From assembly GCF_013085545.1 (NCBI RefSeq), contig NZ_CP039543.1, positions 558,001 through 622,000 on the forward strand: a DNA stretch of 64,000 bases. Direction: 5' to 3'. This stretch comes from Oceanidesulfovibrio marinus. Lineage in GTDB: Bacteria; Desulfobacterota; Desulfovibrionia; Desulfovibrionales; Desulfovibrionaceae. Both the position numbers and the translations under genes were made by a program. Positions within the stretch are counted from its first letter, which is position 1, and every line of letters starts with the position of its first letter. A model generated the notes under the pieces. It saw only the letters and a list, made by a program, of their open reading frames with translations. It was not told the DNA's origin and searched no databases. Shown one piece after another: positions 27,357 through 36,179 of this stretch.

Positions 27357-29315
27357 CTACTCCTTTTGGACGGCGACCACAGCGGCGGACCGGCCGGGCC
27401 TGAACACGGTGACCTCCATCACCGACCCGGCGATGAAGGCCGCGGCGCCCAGGGCATGGAGCCTGAGATCGGGCCAGAGCATGGCTGCGGCGCAGCCCAG
27501 GTAGAACACCCGCGCCGGCCAGCTGAGCATGCGCTGGTTGTAGCCCTCGAAGAACACGGCGAAGCAGAACAGGCCGCCCAGGCCGAGAACGGCCGTCTCC
27601 ACAACCTGCCACGTGGGCCCCTCGAACAGGAGCGGCGAGTAGCAGAAGAGCAGGGGGATGATGTACAGCGCTTTGGCCAGCTTCCACGATTCGAACCCGG
27701 TGGCTAAGGGCTTGGCTCCGGCAATGCCGGCCGCGCTGTACGCTGCCAGGCAGACCGGCGGGGTGACGTTGGCGTCCTGCGAGTACCAGAAGATGAGCAT
27801 GTGCGCGGCGATGGTGGAAGTGCCGAGCATGGTCATGGCCGGCGCGGCCAGCACGGCCAGCACGATGTACGAGGCCGTGACCGGCAGGCCCATGCCCAGG
27901 ATGAGCGAGGCCAGCGCCACCAGGATGATGGTGAGCATCAGGCTGCCTTGGGAGATGCTCTGGATGAGCATGGAGAACTTGATGCCCATGCCTACCATGA
28001 GCACCACGCCGATGATGATGCCCGAGCACAGAAGGATGATGCCCGTGGTCACCATGTTCTGCGCGCCCATGGACAGGGCGTCCATGATGTCCCTGAAGCT
28101 CATGCGGGTGCGCGGGTTCAGCCAGCTTGCGACAACGATGGAGGCGATGCCGCCGCAGGCTGCGAAGGTGGGGGTGTAGCGCAGCATCAACAGGCCGATG
28201 AGCACGCCGATGGGGATGAAGAAGTTCCAGCCCCGCTTCAGCACCTCGCGCACCTTGGGAATTTCGTCGCTGGACAGGGGCTCCAGCCCGCGGCGTTTGG
28301 CGCGCAGGTGGATGAAGAACGCCACAGAGACAAAGTACATGATGGCCGGAATGAAGGCCACGCCCACAATGGTCAGGTACGGTATCTGCGTCCACTGGCT
28401 CATGATGAACGCGCCGGCGCCCATGATCGGCGGCATGAGCTGGCCGCCTGTGGATGCCGCGGCCTCGATGCCGCCGGCAAACTGCGGCTTGAAGCCCATG
28501 CGTTTCATCATGGGGATGGTGATGGAGCCCGTGCCCACGGTGTTGGCCACGGCGCTGCCCGAGATGGAGCCCATGATGCCGCTGGCGAACACGGCCATCT
28601 TGGCCGGACCGCCGGTGAGCCGGCCCATCACGGCCATGGCCAGGTCGATGATGAACTCGCCGGCCCCGGACTTGATGAGAAACGCGGCGAAGAGCACGAA
28701 GAGGAAGACAAAGGTGGACGAGATGGTGGCGATGGTGCCGAAGAGCCCGTCCGGCGCGAAGTACATGCGGTAGAGGATGCGTTCTATGGTCACGCCTGGG
28801 AAGTGCCAGAGCCCGCCGAAGGCCCGTCCCAGAAAGAGCGAGTAGGACAGGGCGATGACGCACAGCGCCGGGATGAGCAGGCCGGTGGTGCGGCGCGTCA
28901 CCTCCAGCATGAGGATGATGGCCAGCCCGGCCGCAATGAGATCCACCATATTGGGAACCTCGTTGCGCGCGTGCAGCGCGTCCTCGAAGAACACGAGGTA
29001 GAAGCCCACGGCGAACGCCAGGATTGCCAGGCCGTAGTCGATGGCGATGGACTTGTCCGCCTTGCGCTTGAGCAGGGGGTACTGCAGAAAACCGAGGAAC
29101 AGGATGAACGCGTAGTGCACCGCGTTGCGCTGGATCTCCGGCATGATGCCCACGGTGTTGACCCAGAGATGGAACAGCGAGCAGAGGATGCCCACCACGT
29201 AGACGATCCTGGCCGTGCGTCCGGCAAGCACGCGCTTGATGGCCAGAGTTTCGCTGTCGATGTCCTGTTCCGTGCCCCCGTGCGCACCAGCAGGGACAGT
29301 CTGCGAATCCGTCAT
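27357..29315 (-). CDS. TRAP transporter, fused 4TM/12TM permease
   Basis: A 652-residue inner-membrane protein that fuses the small (DctQ-like) and large (DctM-like) TRAP permease subunits. About 16 to 18 hydrophobic segments are visible. The first 180 residues carry the small-subunit part; the large part has the repeated GSISGSAVANTVGTGSITIP motif and ILGMGLPVTASYIVLAVLAA. Driven by sodium or proton gradients, it imports the ligand delivered by the TAXI receptor encoded next upstream. The two genes are separated by 108 nt. Confidence 0.94.
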   Translation of the reverse strand: MTDSQTVPAGAHGGTEQDIDSETLAIKRVLAGRTARIVYVVGILCSLFHLWVNTVGIMPEIQRNAVHYAFILFLGFLQYPLLKRKADKSIAIDYGLAILAFAVGFYLVFFEDALHARNEVPNMVDLIAAGLAIILMLEVTRRTTGLLIPALCVIALSYSLFLGRAFGGLWHFPGVTIERILYRMYFAPDGLFGTIATISSTFVFLFVLFAAFLIKSGAGEFIIDLAMAVMGRLTGGPAKMAVFASGIMGSISGSAVANTVGTGSITIPMMKRMGFKPQFAGGIEAAASTGGQLMPPIMGAGAFIMSQWTQIPYLTIVGVAFIPAIMYFVSVAFFIHLRAKRRGLEPLSSDEIPKVREVLKRGWNFFIPIGVLIGLLMLRYTPTFAACGGIASIVVASWLNPRTRMSFRDIMDALSMGAQNMVTTGIILLCSGIIIGVVLMVGMGIKFSMLIQSISQGSLMLTIILVALASLILGMGLPVTASYIVLAVLAAPAMTMLGTSTIAAHMLIFWYSQDANVTPPVCLAAYSAAGIAGAKPLATGFESWKLAKALYIIPLLFCYSPLLFEGPTWQVVETAVLGLGGLFCFAVFFEGYNQRMLSWPARVFYLGCAAAMLWPDLRLHALGAAAFIAGSVMEVTVFRPGRSAAVVAVQKE

Positions 29316-29423
29316 GAAGCTGCATCCTTATGCATGTGCAAACGCCGTGGGGGGCAGGCGTACCGCACGTGGAATGAACGCGGGGAGCATTGCGCCCCCC
29401 GCGTGTATCAGCCGTGGGATGCG

Positions 29424-30413
29424 TTATTTGATGATGCCGACCTCGCGGTAGTACTTCTCCGCGCCGGGGTGCAGCGGCGCCGGCAGGCCCTTGGTGGCTC
29501 GATCCAGGCTCATGGCCATGGTCGCCTTGTGGATGTTGTGCAGGAACGGCAGGTTCTCGTAGATGGTCTTGGTGATCTGGTAGACCGTCTCGTCAGGCAG
29601 ATCGGCGCGGCAGGCCAGGAAGTTGGGCTGGGAGATGGTGTTGATGTCCTTCTCCTGGCTGGGATAGGTGCCCGCCTTGATCACATAGCGGCCCCAGATG
29701 GGGTACTCCTTGTCGATGGTGGCGAGCTGCTCGTCCGTGAAGTCGAGCACGGTCACCTCGTCGGCGCCGAGCTGCGCATAGAGCTGCGTGATGGCGGCGG
29801 CAGGCGGGCCGGCCGGAATGTTCGCGCCCACGATACGGCCGTCCATCATGGCCTGGGCCGAGGGATTGTAGCCAAGGTACTCCAGGCTTAGGGAGTCGGG
29901 GTCGATGCCCAGGGCTGTAAGGATGGTGCGGCCGGAGCCTTCGGTGCCGCTGCCGCGCTTGCCGATGGAGAACTTGCCGTCCAGGCCTTTGAGGTCCTCG
30001 ATGGTGCCGGTCTTGACGTGGTCGTTGAGCAGGGCGAAGTGCTCCACGTTCTCCCAGAGCATGGTGATGGCGCGGAAGTCCTTATATGCATTGCCTTCGT
30101 ACGGCCCCTTGCCCTGGTACGCGTTCAGACCGAAGAGCGCCTGCAGGATGGCGAGGTCGGCCTCCTTGTTTTTGAGCATCTGGACGTTTTCGCCCGAGCC
30201 GGCCGAGTTGATGGCCGTGGCGGTGATGCCGTTGTCCTTGGCCAGCTTGATGGAGAGCAGCGTGCCGATGGCAACGCCCACAGGGTAGTAGGTGCCGCCT
30301 GTGGTGGCTGTGGCGATGATCAGGTTGTTGTCGTCAGCCTGTGCGGACTGGGGACCGGCCACGGTAAAGACAATGGCGAGAGCGATGAAAATCGAAAGAA
30401 CGCGTTGGTACAT
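29424..30413 (-). CDS. TAXI-family TRAP solute-binding protein
   Basis: A 329-residue periplasmic receptor. The signal peptide (VLSIFIALAIVFTVAGPQS) is followed by LIIATATTGGTYYPVGVAIG, the diagnostic N-terminus of TAXI receptors, and later by FSIGKRGSGTEGSGRTIL and VGANIPAGPPAAAITQL. TAXI systems often take up glutamate or related dicarboxylates; the ligand here is unknown. AGGAG is well placed before the ATG at 30413. It is the first gene of the TRAP unit. Confidence 0.94.
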   Translation of the reverse strand: MYQRVLSIFIALAIVFTVAGPQSAQADDNNLIIATATTGGTYYPVGVAIGTLLSIKLAKDNGITATAINSAGSGENVQMLKNKEADLAILQALFGLNAYQGKGPYEGNAYKDFRAITMLWENVEHFALLNDHVKTGTIEDLKGLDGKFSIGKRGSGTEGSGRTILTALGIDPDSLSLEYLGYNPSAQAMMDGRIVGANIPAGPPAAAITQLYAQLGADEVTVLDFTDEQLATIDKEYPIWGRYVIKAGTYPSQEKDINTISQPNFLACRADLPDETVYQITKTIYENLPFLHNIHKATMAMSLDRATKGLPAPLHPGAEKYYREVGIIK

Positions 30414-30939
30414 GGGCCACTTCTCCTGTCAGTCTGAAGGGTTGTGGATGTACGGCTGGTCCATGAAAAAGAGCGTGGAAAGATATGGGTGGACAAGAAG
30501 CCGGGGGCCCTATCCTGTCATATTTGTAAAATAAAATGTCGTGATTTGTTATTGGTATACGAAAAGGCGGTGTTTTTCCAGCCTGGAAATTGGGCAATCC
30601 CGTCTGAGTATAGTGCTCGCCATTATGGATAAAGGCTTTGGCGCTATTGGAAGGAGTGGTTGGAATCCGGCGCCGACCCGGTTGCCGGGGCCGCGGATCT
30701 CAATCATGCCTGGACGCTACGTAGCAGAAGGGAAGGGGCGGTCAACGGACACAGGACAAGGATATTGCCCGCAACCAAAGGGACGCGGCGTTCCATCGCC
30801 GCCCAGAGACTGCCTCGCGATCGCTCTGGACGGCAGATGGAGGAACAAAAGCCGCCAGAAAGGGGCAGGAACGCGGTATCGATGAGGCCAGCGCGTCCTG
30901 CGGAAATGGGAGCGCACGTTGGCGTGCGCCTTGCCGGGA
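30414..30939. other. 526-nt gap between the TAXI gene and gamma-glutamyltransferase
   Basis: No convincing gene. The part nearest the TAXI start (30520-30610) is A/T-rich and probably holds its promoter, but no clear -35/-10 pair stands out. Open frames in the rest lack ribosome sites and have Arg/Gly-biased composition. Confidence 0.5.
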
Positions 30940-32625
30940 CTATCGCGCCAGGGCCAGGCCGTCGGCGCGGGGGTCGCTGCCTGCTGCCAGGCAGCCGCTC
31001 TCCGGATTGCGCAGGATTATCTGTCCGCGACCGAACAGGGAGCGCTCCATGCCTGTGACCGTGCCCAGCATATGGCCGGTGCCGGCCAGGCCCAGCGTGA
31101 TCTTGATGTCCATGCCGTCTTCCAGAGCCACGCCCGACGTGGGGTCGCCGTCCGGGATGCAGAAGCGCGGCAGGTCCAGCGCGGTCTGGGGGTCGAGCCC
31201 ATCGCCGCCGCGGCAGAAGAGGTTCACCGCCACCTGCACGTGGCCCTGCGGCTGCATGAAGCCGCCCATTACGCCGAAGGGGCCGAGCAGAGCGCCGTCC
31301 TCGGCGCGTGTGGCCATGGAGGGAATGATGGTGTGGTAGGGCCGTTTGTTCGGGCCGACCTCGTTGGGATGGCCGGCTTGCAGCGAGAAGTTCGCGCCCC
31401 TGTTCTGCAAAGAGAAGCCTAGTCCGGGGGGCACGATGCCCGAGCCGAAGCCCAGGTAGTTGGAGTTGACCATGGAGCAGGCGTTGCCCTGGCCGTCCAC
31501 CACGCAGAAGTAGACGGTATCCGAGGTTCCTGGAGGCGAGCCTTCCGGGAGACTCAGACATTTTTCCGGGTCCACAAGGCAGGCGAGCTCGGTGATGCGC
31601 TCGGGGTCGAGCAGGGCCTCGGCAGGCGTGTCCATGCTCCGGGGATCGGACACGTGGCGATGCGCCTCGGCAAAGGCCAGCCGCAACGCCTCCACCATCA
31701 GGTGGCAGTCGTAGGCTGAGGGAGACGGGCTGGAGAGGTTCGCGTCAACGGCTTCGAGAATGGCCAGAGCGATGAGCGCCACAATGCCCTGGCTGTTGGG
31801 CGGGCACTCGTGGATGCGCACCTTCTTGCCCAAAGTCGTGGACATGGACTCGCTCCACACGCCTTCGGCCTCGTTGGCCTCCAGGTGCCGGGCCAGATCG
31901 TCCGGAGCCAGCACGCCGCCCTTGTCCTGCACGGCGCGGGCAATGGTCGCGGCAATCTCGCCCTGGTAGAAGGCCGCCGGACCATCCGCGGCAATGCGCT
32001 TGAGCACGCCGGCCAGCGCCTTGTTGGTGATGCGTTCGCCAGCCGCCGGAGCGCGGCCGGCGGGCATCAGGTCGCCGGGATCGCCGGCCGGTATGAGCTG
32101 GTGCTCCATGCCGTCGCGCCAGAGGGATGCGGTTACCGGGCCGATGGCGAAGCCGGACTCGGCAAGCTCCACGGCCGGTTCCAGGCAGGGGCCTAGTCCC
32201 AGGCGGCCGAACCGCCGGGAGAGGTCGGCCCAGGCGCCGCATGCGCCGGGCACGGTGACGGCCAGTGGCGACAGCGGCGGTATGGCCCCGGCAATGTTGT
32301 GCGAGGCCATAACCGCTGGCGTAAGCGCGGAGGGGGAGCGGCCCGAGCCGTTGAGCGCATGGACCGCTCCGTGCTCCGCGTCGTAGTACAGGGCAAAGGC
32401 GTCGCCGCCGAGGCCGGTGGAGCAGGGCTCCACCACGGCCAGCACGGCGGCCATGGCCACTGCGGCATCGGCGGCCGAGCCGCCGTTTTCGAGGATGCGC
32501 ATGCCGATCCAGGTGGCCAGCGGTTGGCTGGACGCCGCAGCATGCCGGGTTCCACAAACAGGCGAACGCCGAGAGCGGAAGATGAGGTCTGGATCGCGAG
32601 CCGGAATGTTGAGCGGATCGGACAC
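30940..32625 (-). CDS. ggt: Gamma-glutamyltransferase (GGT)
   Basis: A 561-residue Ntn-hydrolase that cleaves gamma-glutamyl bonds, as in glutathione. The substrate-binding region VCGTRHAAASSQPLATWIG and GGSAADAAVAMAAVLAVVEP come first. The autocleavage site is SDTVYFCVVDGQGNACSMV near residue 355, with the new N-terminal Thr as nucleophile, followed by GFGSGIVPPGLGFSLQNRG. No signal peptide is visible, unlike the E. coli periplasmic enzyme, so this one may be cytoplasmic. It could feed glutamate to the same metabolism as the TAXI transporter, but a 526-nt gap separates them. Confidence 0.92.
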   Translation of the reverse strand: MSDPLNIPARDPDLIFRSRRSPVCGTRHAAASSQPLATWIGMRILENGGSAADAAVAMAAVLAVVEPCSTGLGGDAFALYYDAEHGAVHALNGSGRSPSALTPAVMASHNIAGAIPPLSPLAVTVPGACGAWADLSRRFGRLGLGPCLEPAVELAESGFAIGPVTASLWRDGMEHQLIPAGDPGDLMPAGRAPAAGERITNKALAGVLKRIAADGPAAFYQGEIAATIARAVQDKGGVLAPDDLARHLEANEAEGVWSESMSTTLGKKVRIHECPPNSQGIVALIALAILEAVDANLSSPSPSAYDCHLMVEALRLAFAEAHRHVSDPRSMDTPAEALLDPERITELACLVDPEKCLSLPEGSPPGTSDTVYFCVVDGQGNACSMVNSNYLGFGSGIVPPGLGFSLQNRGANFSLQAGHPNEVGPNKRPYHTIIPSMATRAEDGALLGPFGVMGGFMQPQGHVQVAVNLFCRGGDGLDPQTALDLPRFCIPDGDPTSGVALEDGMDIKITLGLAGTGHMLGTVTGMERSLFGRGQIILRNPESGCLAAGSDPRADGLALAR

Positions 32626-32802
32626 GGTGTGTGCTCCTCGTTATGGAGTGTTAACTGTTACCCCAGCTCTCACGCTGGCTGCGGCTCCGAAAAGAACAAG
32701 TCCCCACGTATTGTCTATACGTAACGGTCTTGGCTTTTTTTTGCACCCCTGCCGCCGTGGTCTGCGAACAGCCTGTCGGAAGAAATCCTTTTCAGCAAGC
32801 TG

Positions 32803-35001
32803 TTACCCTTGACGCAGCTCGTCAATGAGCCTGGCCAGACGCGAGGCAAGATCGGCCAGGCCGGCAACGGCCTGCTCCGCCTCGTACATGCCCTGGGTGT
32901 TTTCCGCGGAGATGCTGTTGACCTCTTCTATGGCGCGATTGATCTCCTCGCTGGCGGCGGATTGTTGCTCCGAAGCCGTGGCGATGGATCGCACCTGGTC
33001 GGAGGTGGTCTCCACGATACGCACGATCTCCTGCAGTGCGGCTCCGGCCTGCTCGGCGTACTCGGTGGAGAGCTGCACAGCGCCGGAGGCTTCGTCCATA
33101 GACTCGACAGTTCCGCGGGTCTCCTGCTGAATCGCATCGATGGCCCGGCCCACCTCGCTGGTGGCGGACATGGTCTTTTCCGCCAGCTTGCGCACCTCGT
33201 CGGCTACCACGGCGAAGCCGCGGCCCGCCTCTCCGGCGCGCGCCGCCTCGATGGCCGCGTTCAGGGCCAGCAGGTTGGTCTGGTCAGCGATGTCGGTGAT
33301 GACGGTCATGATGGCGCCGATATCTTCGGCCCTGCGGCCCAGCGAATCGAGGCTGCTCTTCATCTGCGATGTCCGGGTGGAGACGTCGTTGATGGAGGTG
33401 ACCACGTCCGTCACCACACTGCTGCCGCCCATGGCCTTGCTCCGCGCGGAATCGGCGCTTTCGGCCGCCTCCGAGGCGTTGCGGGCGACCTCCAGGACAG
33501 TGGCGTTCATCTCCTCCATGGCCGTGGCCGTTTCGGAGGCGCGCTCGCTCTGCCTGGCGGAGCCATGGCTGGTCTGCTCGATCTGCGCGGTAAGCTGCTC
33601 CGAGGAGGAGGTCAGGCTCCCGACCATGGCGTCCAGACGATCGGCCGCCTCCAGCATGCCCTGTTGTTTGGCCTTCTCGGCCTCCTTCTGGGCCTCCTGG
33701 GCCTGCTCCATGGCTGCTTGCGCCCGTTGGGATTGCTCCTCGGCCTCCTGCGTCTGCGCATCGGCCATGCGGATCTTATCCCTGAGCTCGTCCACCATGC
33801 GGCGCAGGGCGTCGGCAAGGCGGCCCGTCTCGTCCTTGCCGCGCACGGCGAGGTCACGGTCCAGATCGCCCGCGGCCACGCCGTCGGCGAACTCCACGGT
33901 CTTGCCCAGGGGCACCACGATGGACCGGATGATGAAGATCATGACCACGATGATGGCAAGGACGACAATACCGTAGATCATCACGCCAAGGCTGTTGGAT
34001 CGGGATATCCTGTCCTCCAGGGATTGGCTGGAGTCCACGAGCTTCAGGTTCTCGGCGTCGAGAATGGTGTCGAGCGCTTCCCGGGCCGCATTGGTGTGGT
34101 CATGGACTTTGTCCACCGTCGCGTCGAAAGCGGCCAGTATTTCCAGGCGGTCCTTGTATGCCTTTTGAATCATGTCGGGCAGCTCGGTGGTGAGGACTTT
34201 CAGAAAGGCCGGTATGGACTCTTGCAGAGTGGCGATGGAATCCTTGGCCTCCTCGGACCTGGCGTAGCCGGCAAGGGTGTCCAGGCTCGTCGTCAGGAAC
34301 TCTCCGTAGTGCCGTATCTCTGCGAGCTGTGCCTGGTTGTCTTTGCCGGTGTTCCGGTCGTTGAGTATCTGCATGCCGACGAGCGCTGTCTTGACGTTGG
34401 CCAGATTGACCGCGCGGGTTTCAGTGACAGCCGTGTCGTAGCGCTCCCAAATGCCGGCAAGGGCGGAAGAGTCGCGTTGCTCGGTGAAGGTGTCCTCCAG
34501 AATGTCGAGGAATGCGCTGATCCGCATATTCTGGCCGTCCAATCTGTTGTCGAGCGCCTGGAGCTGCTCTTCCCGCCGGTGGAGGACGCCAGCGCTTTTG
34601 TTGATGAACTGCACGAGGTCCACAGAGACCATCTCGATGAGCTTGTTCTGCTCGGCATCGAGAGCCTGGATATTCTGCTGCAACTGCTTGTCCTTCTCCA
34701 GCTTGCGCAACTTGGCCAGGTCGTCGCGCAGCTCGGCGGCGGTGCTCTGGATAACGGCGATGCGTTCGTCACTCATGCCGTTGTCCCTGTCCACAATGGC
34801 GTCCATGGCGATGAGGTTGAGGTGGATCAAATTCTCGCGCATGTGCTGTGCGAGGTTGCTTTTTTCAAGGCTGAGCGCGTTCGCCTTCATGGTCCCGGAT
34901 ACGGACCGGCCATTGATGAAGTTGATGCCTGCCAGAATCGAGAGGGCAAGGACGACGCCAATCCCGAGCAGGATGAGGCGGACGCGGATACTCATAGACA
35001 T
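32803..35001 (-). CDS. Methyl-accepting chemotaxis protein, transmembrane
   Basis: A 732-residue chemoreceptor. TM1 ([18 protein letters not shown]) starts at residue 9; a helical periplasmic sensor region of about 310 residues follows, then TM2 ([19 protein letters not shown]), HAMP, and a Gln/Ala-rich coiled coil. The signalling hairpin ([36 protein letters not shown]) is intact. It transmits ligand binding to CheA/CheW. GGAG lies six bases before ATG 35001. The sensor helices resemble a four-helix bundle; the ligand is unknown. The start faces the divergent double-receiver gene across 367 nt. Confidence 0.95.
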   Translation of the reverse strand: MSMSIRVRLILLGIGVVLALSILAGINFINGRSVSGTMKANALSLEKSNLAQHMRENLIHLNLIAMDAIVDRDNGMSDERIAVIQSTAAELRDDLAKLRKLEKDKQLQQNIQALDAEQNKLIEMVSVDLVQFINKSAGVLHRREEQLQALDNRLDGQNMRISAFLDILEDTFTEQRDSSALAGIWERYDTAVTETRAVNLANVKTALVGMQILNDRNTGKDNQAQLAEIRHYGEFLTTSLDTLAGYARSEEAKDSIATLQESIPAFLKVLTTELPDMIQKAYKDRLEILAAFDATVDKVHDHTNAAREALDTILDAENLKLVDSSQSLEDRISRSNSLGVMIYGIVVLAIIVVMIFIIRSIVVPLGKTVEFADGVAAGDLDRDLAVRGKDETGRLADALRRMVDELRDKIRMADAQTQEAEEQSQRAQAAMEQAQEAQKEAEKAKQQGMLEAADRLDAMVGSLTSSSEQLTAQIEQTSHGSARQSERASETATAMEEMNATVLEVARNASEAAESADSARSKAMGGSSVVTDVVTSINDVSTRTSQMKSSLDSLGRRAEDIGAIMTVITDIADQTNLLALNAAIEAARAGEAGRGFAVVADEVRKLAEKTMSATSEVGRAIDAIQQETRGTVESMDEASGAVQLSTEYAEQAGAALQEIVRIVETTSDQVRSIATASEQQSAASEEINRAIEEVNSISAENTQGMYEAEQAVAGLADLASRLARLIDELRQG

Positions 35002-35368
35002 ATCTGACTCCGAGAGATGTTGACTGCAAAGAGGTTCATCAGCTTTCCTGCCCCGTGGAAAGCTTGGTAAACTCAGCGCATGCTGCTTGAATTATGAGTA
35101 TACGCAGTCCTACGCTGATGACGATACAACTTCTTATCTTCTAGGGCAATAAGTACGTAATTATCCATGTTGCATGCATGAAGCTTACAAGAATAAACAG
35201 AGTGCAATACAGGTGGCGGTGTTCTCCCCGGTTTGCCGGGGCAATTCCCGGCGGTTTATTGGCCAATTGACCATCTTTCTTTTCAGGGCGGTCTCTGCTA
35301 GGTTCATTCAGCCGTGCAAAGGGTGCCCGCATTGGGTTATAGTCTTTAATTAAAATAAGCGATTACGA
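35002..35368. other. 367-nt divergent intergenic region
   Basis: A/T-rich promoter region between the chemoreceptor and the double-receiver gene. TATAGT at 35338-35343 is a possible -10 for the plus-strand gene, without a good -35. TTTAATTAAA at 35345-35354 is a perfect palindrome. No gene seen. Confidence 0.45.
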
Positions 35369-36178
35369 GTGCCTGGTAAGCAAGTCCTGCTCATCGTGGA
35401 GGATGACCGCAAAGTCTCTGCCCTCTACGGCAAGTTCCTTTCCGAGGAGCTCTTCGACATCACGTTCGCCAACCAGGGCCGGCGCGCCCTGGATGCGTAC
35501 GATATTCTCAGACCCGACATCATCATTCTGGATCTCAACCTCCCGGACATGTCCGGTCTGGACGTGCTGCGGAGCATCCGCACCGAGCGCGGCGACACCT
35601 CCACCTGCGTCATTATCGCCTCGGCCAGCAGCAAGGAGGCCGTCTGCGAGCAGTGCAACGAGCTGGGCATCCAGGGCTACCTCACCAAGCCGTTCGACCT
35701 GACCAGCCTCAATGAGGCGATCATCGAGGCCCATGCCGGAGACGCCTCCAGCGAAGCCGGTCCGGAAATCCTCGGCGTGCTCATCGTGGAGGACGACCCG
35801 AAGATTGCGGCGCTGTACCATCGCTTTCTCGATCCAGAAGCGTTTCGCGTGCACATCGCCGGCAGCGGCACCGAGGCCCTGGCGTACATGGCGGACCACC
35901 GGCCGCAGATCATCATTCTGGACCTCGAGCTGCCCGGCATGAGCGGCATCGATCTGCTCAAGGAGCTGCGGGACAATCGCGTCGATATGGCGACCACCAT
36001 CGTTATCGCATCCAGTCATAGCAAAGAGGAAATCGTGAAGGAGTGCCTGCGCTACAACGTGCAGGGATTCCTGGTGAAGCCGTTCAACGTGAAGCAGCTT
36101 ACCCTGCGGGTGCTGCGCTTCCGGAACAGGCACATGGAAGATCTGAAAGACATTGGCTGGGATCCCGAGCTCACATGA
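35369..36178 (+). CDS. Double-receiver response regulator without output domain
   Basis: A 269-residue protein made of two CheY-like receiver domains. Domain 1: LLIVEDDRKVSALY, phosphoacceptor Asp in IIILDLNLPDMSG, and YLTKPFD. Domain 2 (from about residue 132): VLIVEDDPKIAALY, IIILDLELPGMSG, FLVKPFN. Both have the acidic pair, aspartate and lysine, so both should take phosphate; there is no DNA-binding or enzyme domain. The GTG start lacks a good ribosome site. Its stop lies one base from the stop of the converging hybrid kinase, its likely partner. Confidence 0.87.
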   Translation: MPGKQVLLIVEDDRKVSALYGKFLSEELFDITFANQGRRALDAYDILRPDIIILDLNLPDMSGLDVLRSIRTERGDTSTCVIIASASSKEAVCEQCNELGIQGYLTKPFDLTSLNEAIIEAHAGDASSEAGPEILGVLIVEDDPKIAALYHRFLDPEAFRVHIAGSGTEALAYMADHRPQIIILDLELPGMSGIDLLKELRDNRVDMATTIVIASSHSKEEIVKECLRYNVQGFLVKPFNVKQLTLRVLRFRNRHMEDLKDIGWDPELT

Positions 36179-36179
36179 C

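Noticed and set aside
30541-30885. Open frames in the gap between the TAXI gene and ggt
   Set aside because: No ribosome site, biased composition, no similarity to known folds that I can see.
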